Program-made: the position numbers and the translations under genes | The notes under the pieces: generated by a model | Database searches by the model: none | Told to the model about the DNA's origin: nothing | Seen by the model: the letters and a program-made list of their open reading frames with translations, nothing else | Shown here: positions 1-6,142 of the stretch, one piece after another | Position numbering within the stretch: the stretch's first letter is position 1 | Layout of the letters: every line of letters begins with the position of its first letter | Assembly (NCBI GenBank): GCA_028714935.1 | Contig: JAQTLJ010000051.1 | Coordinates: 1-8,200 of the forward strand | Direction of reading: 5' to 3' | From: Candidatus Margulisiibacteriota bacterium | Lineage (GTDB): Bacteria > Margulisbacteria > WOR-1 > O2-12-FULL-45-9 | Length of the DNA: 8,200 bases

Positions 1-258
1 CATTATCTTGCCGATATCATGGAGCAGCCCCAGCCTGGCCAGTTTCCGCTGGTCCAGTCCCGGATAATGCTGGGCGCTGTCAAGCATTTTTCTGGCGACA
101 ATTACCGCGTGTTTTTTTTCAAAGCCGGGAAGCTGGGCAAAAAGCGCCATCTCTTCAATGTTCAAATAACTGCGCGCAAAAGCTTCGTCAGCTTTGGTGT
201 AAACGGAAAACATGCTGAAGTAAAACTGCTTGAGGCGATATAGGATTTTACCGAGCAT
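1..258 (-). CDS. HD-domain (HDIG) phosphohydrolase-like protein, N-terminal part
   Basis: The minus strand is open from an ATG at 258-256 to the left edge, giving the first 86 residues of a longer protein. The visible part has a basic, aromatic N-terminus (LYRLKQFYFSMF) and then the start of an HD domain. A first histidine is at about residue 50 (FEKKHAVIVARK) and the signature LARLGLLHDIGKI covers about residues 73-85 with the His-Asp pair at 80-81. HD domains bind metal and usually hydrolyse phosphate esters such as nucleotides or cyclic nucleotides; the substrate cannot be told here. The start codon lies inside the 3' end of trpA, with an 11 nt overlap, so translation is probably coupled to trpA. 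I see no Shine-Dalgarno sequence, and the ATG falls within a palindromic repeat-like element. The HD assignment is firm; the exact start is less so, as M16 is an alternative. Confidence 0.85.
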   Translation of the reverse strand, partial: MLGKILYRLKQFYFSMFSVYTKADEAFARSYLNIEEMALFAQLPGFEKKHAVIVARKMLDSAQHYPGLDQRKLARLGLLHDIGKIM

Positions 259-1033
259 TTATGCTGAGCGAAGTCGAAGCATCGACCCCTCGCCTTAACG
301 AGGAAACAAATTTGGGGACCGACTTGATTTTCCCCCGACCGATCAGGTCAACGATCGCGGAGCCAACGATAACGCCGTCCGCCACTCTTGCTGCTTCCGC
401 CGCTTGGGCCGGCGTAGAAATGCCGAAGCCGACCGCGATCGGCAATTTCGAATACTTCCTGATCTTCGCGACCAGTTCTGCCAGGTTCTCCGACAGCTTT
501 TGCCGCTTCCCGGTTATGCCTGCAACTGAAATCAGGTAAATAAATCCGGACGACCTTTCCGCCGCTAGTTTGATCCTTTGATCAGTTGACGTTGGCGCTA
601 TTAAATATATTGTGTCGACTTTGGTCTGCGGTCTTTTGTCTGTGGTCTCCTCCGGCGGCAGATCCGGCACGATCACGCCATCAACGCCGACCCGGGCGCA
701 TTCGTCGTAGAATTTTTCTTCGCCGTACTGGACGACCAGATTATAAGAAAGCATAAAGCAGATCGGGATATCGGTCTTTTTCCTGACTCTGCTTGCCAGC
801 TTAAAAACCTCGGCCAGAGCGACATTTTTCTTCAAGGCCCGTTGATGCGAGGCCTGGATGACCGGGCCGTCGGCCAGGGGATCGGAAAAAGGGATGCCCA
901 GCTCAATAATGTCGGCGCCGGCCTGTTCCAGCTGATAAATAAGCTTTTCGGTAGCGGCAACAGAAGGGTCGCCCGCAGTAATAAAAGTGACTAGAGTTTT
1001 ACGCCTTTGAAAGGCCTTAGAAATGCCTGACAT
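248..1033 (-). CDS. trpA: Tryptophan synthase alpha chain
   Basis: TrpA cleaves indole-3-glycerol phosphate to indole and glyceraldehyde-3-phosphate, passing indole to TrpB; it is cytoplasmic. The 261-residue product has the family landmarks in order: TFITAGDP (16-23), ELGIPFSDPLADGP (44-57, with the catalytic Glu at 44 and Asp at 55), VPDLPPEE (122-129), APTST (146-150), ISVAGITG (168-175) and the phosphate-binding VGFGIS (201-206). The open frame extends to 1102, but the ATG at 1033 is preferred: SGISKAF is a typical TrpA N-terminus, and a perfect extended -10 box lies just upstream of it. Two oddities: residues 130-140 (TTDKRPQTKVD) are encoded by a doubled 14-mer where a helix is expected, and the last dozen or so residues come from a palindromic repeat. 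All key residues remain, so it is probably functional. It is separated from trpB by about 3.9 kb. Confidence 0.95.
   Translation of the reverse strand: MSGISKAFQRRKTLVTFITAGDPSVAATEKLIYQLEQAGADIIELGIPFSDPLADGPVIQASHQRALKKNVALAEVFKLASRVRKKTDIPICFMLSYNLVVQYGEEKFYDECARVGVDGVIVPDLPPEETTDKRPQTKVDTIYLIAPTSTDQRIKLAAERSSGFIYLISVAGITGKRQKLSENLAELVAKIRKYSKLPIAVGFGISTPAQAAEAARVADGVIVGSAIVDLIGRGKIKSVPKFVSSLRRGVDASTSLSINAR
254..293. repeat. REP-like palindromic repeat at the trpA 3' end
   Basis: ATGCT at 261-265 pairs with AGCAT at 278-282, and AGCAT at 254-258 pairs with ATGCT at 261-265 across two bases. The core is GAGCGAAGTCGA. Translated, the plus strand reads LSEVEAST and the minus strand VDASTSLSI. 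From memory, elements with this TTCGACTTCGCTCA core recur as dispersed repeats in several unrelated bacterial genomes; I cannot confirm that for this genome because only one copy lies in the window. It forms the trpA C-terminus, its stop codon and the start of the HD gene. Confidence 0.55.
620..647 (-). repeat. Two tandem 14-mers inside trpA
   Basis: On the minus strand, GACCACAGACAAAA (647-634) is followed directly by GACCGCAGACCAAA (633-620), matching at 12 of 14 positions. They encode about residues 129-138 of TrpA, between the conserved VPDLPPEE and APTST motifs. Because 28 is not a multiple of three, the frame is kept only together with the flanking bases. Confidence 0.6.
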
Positions 1034-1042
1034 AACCTTAAA

Positions 1043-1051
1043 ATTATAGCA
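1043..1051 (-). promoter_or_regulatory. Extended -10 promoter of trpA
   Basis: The minus strand reads TGCTATAAT, a perfect TATAAT box with the TGn extension. No -35 match is seen at 16-18 nt, which extended -10 promoters tolerate. The trpA ATG begins 10 nt after the box, leaving a leader of only a few bases. It gives trpA its own transcription start, as needed now that an opposite-strand gene separates it from trpB. Confidence 0.6.
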
Positions 1052-1059
1052 TAAAACAT

Positions 1060-1086
1060 GCAATTTTCCTCGATTTGTTACGATAT
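1060..1086 (+). promoter_or_regulatory. Weak sigma-28-like promoter of the 1104 gene
   Basis: GCAATTTT at 1060-1067 and TACGATAT at 1079-1086 are separated by 11 bases, the same geometry as the elements upstream of the kinase and of the 4889 gene. It matches TAAAGTTT-N11-GCCGATAA at 5 of 8 positions in each half. It would start transcription just before or within the ribosome binding site at 1091-1097, which argues for some caution. Confidence 0.35.
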
Positions 1087-1103
1087 ATATGGAGAGGAAC
1101 AAG

Positions 1104-2525
1104 ATGATGATTCCTGGCGAAATCAGCGCACAAAGGGTCTTTGGCCCGCCATATTCCGGCTTCGTGAGAAAGATCAGGGATACTTATCCAGGAGTAAAAA
1201 GGATCCTTGGCGAGCTAACTATCCCCTATGCAACCTTTCCCCATAAATCGATACTGTTCAACGAGATCCTTATTTCGCTGCTTGACGGCTTGAATCGCCT
1301 CTATCCCTCGCCTGCCGCCTACAAAAAAGCCCGGGCGGCGCTCTCCGAAACACAAGCCACCACTTCCACCGTCTCTTTTATCATGCACTATTTCAAGATC
1401 GCCTCCAAGAACGGCATCAGCGAAGAGACCGCGGTCCGCAATGTTCTGGAAAAATTCAGGGAGATGCTATTATGCACCGCCTATGTCCCTTATCCGTCAA
1501 GAAAAGGGAAGCTGTTGATCGAAACCTTAACACAGCCGCAGGCGGAGCAAGGCGAAACTCTCAGCTATTTATTCCACACGTTTGAAGCCGAAGAGGTCCA
1601 AACAGCCGTTCAAGCCGGCTTCAATCCCTTAACGATCCTTAATGGAACGACTGAACCGCCGCCAGCCAGGCCTTATAAAGAAGGCCTGTTCGAGTATTTC
1701 ACTTTATCCCGGCAGGCGCTCTCGTCTTACGCCAACTCTCTGACCCGCTATTATTCTGCCAAACCCAACCCGCTCTGGGTTTTTCTGATGCGCGACGCCC
1801 ACCTCCTTTTCCTGCTGACGGAAAAAGACCTGCCCGGAAAGAAATTGGAATTGGATTTCAGCAAGATCTCCCTGGCTTCTCCGGAAGAATTAGAGCATAT
1901 CTTTGGGGCTAACGGCTACAATGTCGGCCTGTCCAAAGCTCTGCCGCCGATCGACGGTTACGCCAGAATCCAGTCAGAGATCGGGGCCAGGCCCAGCATC
2001 CCGCCGCCCCCGCCGGCTGACCCGAGCGCTGTGATCCAGGAGATACTGCAAAGTCCGCCGCCGGCCGAAAATTTCGCCGATAACTACACCGCTTTCAGGC
2101 GGGCCCAACAGATATTGAAGAACCTGACCGTCCCAGAACAGATCTATCGGGTTTTGGAATCATCGGGAATTGCGGCCATGGCTGAGACCGGCAGGCCGAT
2201 CGTTTTTGTGGACACCGGCTTCCGGGGAACTCTGCCGCTTGTTTTGCAGGCCGCTTTAACCAACCTGACCAACAGAAAAGGGATCGAGCCGTCGGTGCAC
2301 ACCTGGGTCGATTATGTCCAGGAACCGTACAAACAGTTCGTGGTCAATTCGCACCGCACCGGAGAATGGGCGGTTTCCCCGCTGGACGGTTGTGCCAGTC
2401 TTAACAGAGTGCTCCTGCCGGCTGAAGAAGGTTATGAGACCGATGTTTTTACCACGCCTTTTGACGCGGTCAAACAAGCCCGCCTGCTTAAAGGTTATCT
2501 CGACTTTACAGCTGAAGCAAGGTGA
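1104..2525 (+). CDS. Unrecognised protein with RDA and VDTGFRGT motifs
   Basis: I do not recognise this family with confidence. The frame opens at ATG 1089, but a strong ribosome binding site GGAGAGG (1091-1097) lies 6 nt before ATG 1104, so I start there, giving 473 residues. No signal peptide or membrane segment is visible. The N-terminal 200 residues look mostly helical. Two motif-like stretches stand out: FLMRDAHLLF (227-236), and VFVDTGFRGTLPL (367-379) after a hydrophobic strand. The paired RD and D-x-G-x-x-G motifs faintly recall C-terminal modules near HAD-type hydrolases, and DTG-x-x-GT also recalls a PRPP-binding loop; both are weak guesses. Between them a proline run (P300-P304) marks a linker. 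It sits between trpA (divergent) and the ADP-ribosylglycohydrolase gene (convergent, 31 bp overlap). It is long and open throughout with a good RBS, so I take it as a real gene. Confidence 0.75.
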   Translation: MMIPGEISAQRVFGPPYSGFVRKIRDTYPGVKRILGELTIPYATFPHKSILFNEILISLLDGLNRLYPSPAAYKKARAALSETQATTSTVSFIMHYFKIASKNGISEETAVRNVLEKFREMLLCTAYVPYPSRKGKLLIETLTQPQAEQGETLSYLFHTFEAEEVQTAVQAGFNPLTILNGTTEPPPARPYKEGLFEYFTLSRQALSSYANSLTRYYSAKPNPLWVFLMRDAHLLFLLTEKDLPGKKLELDFSKISLASPEELEHIFGANGYNVGLSKALPPIDGYARIQSEIGARPSIPPPPPADPSAVIQEILQSPPPAENFADNYTAFRRAQQILKNLTVPEQIYRVLESSGIAAMAETGRPIVFVDTGFRGTLPLVLQAALTNLTNRKGIEPSVHTWVDYVQEPYKQFVVNSHRTGEWAVSPLDGCASLNRVLLPAEEGYETDVFTTPFDAVKQARLLKGYLDFTAEAR

Positions 2526-4189
2526 AGGCGTCTAATTGCGGCATAAACGAGGTTCGAGTCCCTGAGGTCATTCAGCCAATCACCCGGAATAGCTGCGGTA
2601 CCGTTATAAGCCCCGCTTAGTGCTCCGGCAACTGCCCCGACCGAATCAGTATCTCCGCCGGCGTTGACAGCAGTAATTATCGTTTGCCTGAGATCGCGCG
2701 GCGATCTCAGGAACGCATAGAAAGCCAGCGGGACAATGTCCCTGGTCTCCGACGAGTTGCCCAGAAGATCATAGGCCTCTTCAACGGGCCGCCGTCGGCT
2801 TAACGCTAGATCGGCCGACTGATGCAGCTTGTCCGCCACCACCGGATCAAAGCGTCTGATCTCTTTTATTAACCAGTTCACAATAGTGGACGGTTCTGAA
2901 CTATGGTCCAAGACCAAAAGCTTCGCGACCGCAAAGGCGACCGCCACCGCCCCAGCCACCGCCTGCCGGCTGCGGTGTGTTATCAAGCTGGAGACAACCG
3001 TTGCTTCCTCAAGTTTGGCCAGGTCGTTCTGATAATAGATCGCCAGCGGTTCGACCCGCAAGACCGGGCCGCAGGTAGAAACGTCTATTCCGCTTTCGGT
3101 CCAGGGAATGCCGTAGTACAAATATCGGCCGGCCCTCATTGTGGCCGCCCCAAAACCATGGTTGGGCACGGCGCCGGTATCGATCTGATAAACATGCTCG
3201 GCCAAATAGCCGGCAAAAACATCGGGTTGGAACCCAAGTTTAGGCCGAATCGCTTCCGTCAGCATCAGCGCCAGTTCAGTATCGTCGGAAAACTGGCCGA
3301 AAGCGATCTGGGGATTCTTGGAAACGACCAGGTCGTTGACCGGATAGCCGAAATGCTGCCGGATCTCATCCCGCGATAAAAATTCCAGCGGCCGCCCGAC
3401 CATATCGCCGATCGCCATGCCCAACAAGCAGCCGGCAAGCCGTTCCCCCGGAGCAGAGCCGGGCTGTTGCGGCCGCAAATTAAAAGAGTGTTCGATCGGG
3501 TCAAACCGATTGCCCCTTAGGAAAGCGCTGGCGATCATCCTGACGACCTCGTCTTTGTCCTGCAGCGCCCTTTCCAGATCTTTTCTTCTGGTTGACGACC
3601 CCATCTGTCCGCGGGCTTTCACGATCTCGCGTCTGACTGCCGCGCTTGGGTCCGAAAACAGCTTTTCTCTGATTATCGGCAGGAACCGCCGATCGGCAAG
3701 TTCGCCGATGATCTTGCCGGCCGTGGCGCGCCCCTGCTTCTTGGAAAACATCAGCTGAGCAACGATCTGGCCGGTATTCGCCCCGCGGGTCAGCTCCAGT
3801 TTAAGATCATTAAACACCTGCCTGAGCACCTCCAGCTTCTTCCGGCTTTTGGAGACTGCTTCCAGCTTTATATCCGTGTCGGAAAAAGTGGCAAAGATTA
3901 GAGAATTGTCCTCGAGCCGGATGAGCAGGCGCTGCTTATGGTTGACCACTTCGCCGGTCTGTTGTTTGACCGTGAATCGGCTTTGTATTTTTGCCAGGAT
4001 ATAACCGAAGACTTTCGGGGCGGCATCTGCCAGCGCGCCGCGGTCCAACCGGTTATCCTGTGTAACAAACTGCCGGCAATGAGGCAGGCTGATGCTCACC
4101 GACGCCCAGTGGGGCTGCCGCCGCCTGCCGGTTTCCAGGTAATAGCGGGTGACTAAACTGCGCGTTGTCGCTGCGCTCTTTTGATTCAT
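2495..4189 (-). CDS. ADP-ribosylglycohydrolase family protein with HEAT-like N-terminal extension
   Basis: The C-terminal half (about residues 248-560) is an ADP-ribosylglycohydrolase (ARH/DraG) domain, a di-metal enzyme class that removes ADP-ribose from proteins or other targets. The metal-binding motifs are all present: GMAIGDMVGRPLEF (257-270), FSDDTE (300-305) and NAGGDTDSVGAVAGALSGA (509-527); THRSRQAVAGAVAVA (404-418) also fits the family. The first 240 residues are unusual for it. Residues 1-130 match nothing I know, and 155-225 look like two or three HEAT-type helical repeats (RRFLPIIREKLFSDPSAAVRREIVKARG and a following copy), suggesting a protein-binding module. The start is one base after the upstream gene's TAG, with GGGA six bases before the ATG, so the two are co-translated. 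Its 3' end overlaps the convergent plus-strand gene. The natural substrate is unknown. Confidence 0.85.
   Translation of the reverse strand: MNQKSAATTRSLVTRYYLETGRRRQPHWASVSISLPHCRQFVTQDNRLDRGALADAAPKVFGYILAKIQSRFTVKQQTGEVVNHKQRLLIRLEDNSLIFATFSDTDIKLEAVSKSRKKLEVLRQVFNDLKLELTRGANTGQIVAQLMFSKKQGRATAGKIIGELADRRFLPIIREKLFSDPSAAVRREIVKARGQMGSSTRRKDLERALQDKDEVVRMIASAFLRGNRFDPIEHSFNLRPQQPGSAPGERLAGCLLGMAIGDMVGRPLEFLSRDEIRQHFGYPVNDLVVSKNPQIAFGQFSDDTELALMLTEAIRPKLGFQPDVFAGYLAEHVYQIDTGAVPNHGFGAATMRAGRYLYYGIPWTESGIDVSTCGPVLRVEPLAIYYQNDLAKLEEATVVSSLITHRSRQAVAGAVAVAFAVAKLLVLDHSSEPSTIVNWLIKEIRRFDPVVADKLHQSADLALSRRRPVEEAYDLLGNSSETRDIVPLAFYAFLRSPRDLRQTIITAVNAGGDTDSVGAVAGALSGAYNGTAAIPGDWLNDLRDSNLVYAAIRRLHLASAVKSR
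2687..2711. repeat. Perfect 11-bp inverted repeat within the hydrolase gene
   Basis: CCTGAGATCGC (2687-2697) and GCGATCTCAGG (2701-2711) are exact reverse complements around a 3-base loop. The hairpin encodes residues around RSPRDLRQ, just before the second metal-binding motif. No T-run follows on either strand, so it is not a classical terminator. Confidence 0.6.
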
Positions 4190-4190
4190 A

Positions 4191-4889
4191 CTAATTCCCG
4201 GCTCTGCTCCGAGTGGCTATCCCTTCGCGATAGAGCTCGACGCAGAACATCTTATCTACTCCATGCCGGTGCATTATTCTTGCCAGGTCACAGAGCATAT
4301 TGGCTTTTATTTCTGTCTCATCGATCCGGCGGGCAGCTTCCAGAGCTTCCAGCAAGACTTTTGCGATCTCATCCGGGGGTTTTCCCTCTGTTTCCATCGC
4401 CTGCGCCTGGTGATACAGCTCTTCGCTTTTCATCACGGGATGTTCTTCAATGCTGGCGCATAACAGCGCCGCTTCTACCGTTTCGCCCCCATAAGTTTCC
4501 CCGGCAACTTCCGGCATGTCCCTGATCTCCAAGATCAGATATTTCGGCTTTAATACCTCTTTTTGCTCCCCCCATCCACGGGCGCACAGGTTATCGATCA
4601 AATTTTCAATTTCACTGACGCTGGTCTTCTCCGGCAGAGCGAACGATAAAACACCGGCGCTGTACAGGTGCCTGGCCAGCTCCCTGGTGTCTGCGATCGG
4701 TGCTATTTTCCCTTCTTTTAAAAGATACAGGCCCAGATTGTTGACCAGGACAGCGGCGTCGCTTTGTCGGCACAAGCGGGCCAGCGACACAACGACCGAC
4801 TCGGCTCCTGCTGTCGCTTTGCCTATGGGCAACTTGGCGCTCCTCATTGCCCGGAGTGATAAATTGATCGTGACTCTGCCTAGTGTCAT
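4191..4889 (-). CDS. Unrecognised two-part helical protein, co-transcribed with the ADP-ribosylglycohydrolase
   Basis: 232 residues, function unknown. The N-terminal part (about 1-105) has a pattern I associate with a small domain found beside HEAT-repeat and similar signalling proteins: a helix with SLRAM, a strand pair LVNNLGLYLLKEGKIA (48-63), then RELARHLYSAGVLSFALPEKTS (69-90) and a helix EIENLIDNL. This resemblance is from memory and loose. The C-terminal part (about 154-228) is amphipathic helical with TPR-like spacing (QAQAMETEGKPPDEI, then KANMLCDLARIMHRHG). No catalytic motif, signal peptide or membrane segment is seen. The ATG lies 10 nt after a sigma-28-like -10 element with no Shine-Dalgarno sequence, so the mRNA may be nearly leaderless. 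The stop is one base from the hydrolase ATG, so the two proteins probably act together; a regulator or adaptor of the hydrolase is my inference. Confidence 0.75.
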   Translation of the reverse strand: MTLGRVTINLSLRAMRSAKLPIGKATAGAESVVVSLARLCRQSDAAVLVNNLGLYLLKEGKIAPIADTRELARHLYSAGVLSFALPEKTSVSEIENLIDNLCARGWGEQKEVLKPKYLILEIRDMPEVAGETYGGETVEAALLCASIEEHPVMKSEELYHQAQAMETEGKPPDEIAKVLLEALEAARRIDETEIKANMLCDLARIMHRHGVDKMFCVELYREGIATRSRAGN

Positions 4890-4899
4890 GGCTATTATT

Positions 4900-4926
4900 T
4901 TATCGGCTTAATATCAGGAAAATTTC
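4900..4926 (-). promoter_or_regulatory. Sigma-28-like promoter of the unknown-hydrolase operon
   Basis: The minus strand reads GAAATTTT (4926-4919), 11 bases, then GCCGATAA (4907-4900). Against the enterobacterial FliA consensus TAAAGTTT-N11-GCCGATAA this is 6 of 8 in the -35 region and 8 of 8 in the -10 region, with exact spacing. The -35 part overlaps the trpB stop codon by two bases. The kinase gene has the same element. A sigma-70 reading (TTGAAA, 18 bp, GATAAA) is also possible. Confidence 0.6.
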
Positions 4927-6106
4927 AATGAGAGGGGAAATATTTCTTTGCTTCTTCAACATCCTTATCGCCGCGGCCGGAGAGGCAGACAATTACGGTC
5001 TGGGTTTTATCCATTTTTGGGGCTAATTTCTTAAGATAGGCGATCGCGTGGGCTGATTCCAGCGCCGGGATTATCCCTTCCGTCCGGGAAAGAAGTTTAA
5101 AGCCCTCCAGCGCCTCCTTGTCATTGGCGGTCACGTATTCAGCTCGGCCGATATCCTTGAGATAGCTATGCTCGGGGCCGGAACCGGAATAATCAAGGCC
5201 GGCGGAGATCGAATGGGTGTTCTTTATCTGGCCGGTCTTCGTTTGCAGGACATACTCTTTCGCTCCATGGAGGACGCCGACCGTCCCTTTGCACAGTGAA
5301 GCTGCCCCTTCTGCCTCCACTCCGATGATCTTAACTTCCGGGTCCTCGAGGAAAGGATAGAAGAGGCCGATGGAATTGGAACCACCGCCAACGCAGGCGA
5401 CTAAATAATCGGGTTCCTTCTTCTCCATGTCGAAATGCTGGCCCTTGGCTTCTTTACCGATGACCGACTGGAAATCCCTGACCATCATTGGGTACGGGTG
5501 CGGGCCGACGCAGGAGCCGAGGCAGTAGAAAGTATCATTAGGATGCGCCATCCAGTCGCGCAGCGTTTCGTTGATCGCGTCTTTCAAGGTTTTGCTTCCG
5601 GAATTAACGGGTACGACTTTGGCGCCGAGGAGTTCCATCCGGAAAACGTTCAACGCTTGCCGCTTAATGTCTTCCGAACCCATATAAACAACGCATTCCA
5701 GATCAAATAGCGCGGCTCCCGTCGCAGTCGCTACGCCATGCTGGCCGGCGCCGGTCTCGGCAATGATCCGTTTCTTTCCCATCCGTCGAGCCAGCAGGAG
5801 CTGTCCCAGAACATTGTTGATCTTATGCGCGCCGGTGTGGCAGAGGTCTTCGCGTTTGAGATATATCTTGGGCCCGCCCAGCTCTTCGCTTAATCTGGCG
5901 GCATAATAAAGCGGCGTCGGCCGGCCGGCGTAATGCTCAAGATAAGAATCGAGCCCTTCTTTAAAATTAAGATCATCTTTAACAGACAGATAAGCTTTGG
6001 CGAGTTCTTCCAGCGGGAGCATTAGAGTTTCCGGCACAAAACGACCGCCGTAGGGGCCGAAATGACCGGTCTTGTCAGGCAATTCTGAGAATTTTAGAGC
6101 AACCAT
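4925..6106 (-). CDS. trpB: Tryptophan synthase beta chain
   Basis: TrpB is the PLP enzyme that condenses indole with serine to make tryptophan. At 393 residues it is the usual length of the TrpB1 class that pairs with TrpA. Landmarks: GPYGGRFVPETLM (17-29); HTGAHKINN (90-98) with the PLP-linking lysine at 95; ETGAGQHGVATA (117-128); the PLP phosphate loop CVGGGSNSIG (238-247); HSISAGLDYSGSGPEH (298-313); and LSGRGDKD (375-382). No residue looks lost. It starts 13 bp after the kinase stop codon. A TATAAT box abuts that stop codon and the ATG is 7 nt further on with no Shine-Dalgarno sequence, suggesting its own leaderless transcript as well as possible readthrough from the kinase. Downstream, where trpA would usually follow, sits the unknown-hydrolase operon. 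Confidence 0.97.
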   Translation of the reverse strand: MVALKFSELPDKTGHFGPYGGRFVPETLMLPLEELAKAYLSVKDDLNFKEGLDSYLEHYAGRPTPLYYAARLSEELGGPKIYLKREDLCHTGAHKINNVLGQLLLARRMGKKRIIAETGAGQHGVATATGAALFDLECVVYMGSEDIKRQALNVFRMELLGAKVVPVNSGSKTLKDAINETLRDWMAHPNDTFYCLGSCVGPHPYPMMVRDFQSVIGKEAKGQHFDMEKKEPDYLVACVGGGSNSIGLFYPFLEDPEVKIIGVEAEGAASLCKGTVGVLHGAKEYVLQTKTGQIKNTHSISAGLDYSGSGPEHSYLKDIGRAEYVTANDKEALEGFKLLSRTEGIIPALESAHAIAYLKKLAPKMDKTQTVIVCLSGRGDKDVEEAKKYFPSH

Positions 6107-6113
6107 GCGGCTA

Positions 6114-6142
6114 ATTATACTACCAGATGATATGCTCGTCCA
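6114..6142 (-). promoter_or_regulatory. Promoter of trpB inside the kinase 3' end
   Basis: A perfect TATAAT (6119-6114) directly follows the kinase TAG stop codon. TGGACG (6142-6137), 4 of 6 to TTGACA, lies 17 bp upstream. The trpB ATG begins 7 nt after the -10 box, so the expected start point is at or next to the A of the ATG. Confidence 0.6.

Noticed and set aside
19..243. Plus-strand reading frame at the left edge
   Set aside because: The opposite strand encodes a clear HD-domain N-terminus with the HDIGK motif, so this frame is its complement.
740..745. TATAAT on the minus strand inside trpA
   Set aside because: There is no TGn extension and no gene start within reach; likely chance in coding sequence.
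1034..1102. Upstream 23-codon extension of trpA
   Set aside because: The extension contains the trpA promoter and the divergent gene's control region, and the ATG at 1033 gives a normal TrpA N-terminus.
2903..3379. 158-residue plus-strand reading frame
   Set aside because: It lies wholly antisense to conserved ARH catalytic sequence and shows no recognisable motif or ribosome binding site; a shadow of the real gene.
3448..4211. Shared 14-mer CCGGCTCTGCTCCG in opposite orientations near 3450 and 4198
   Set aside because: Both copies lie in coding sequence of unrelated frames with common codons; no extension of the match, so probably chance.
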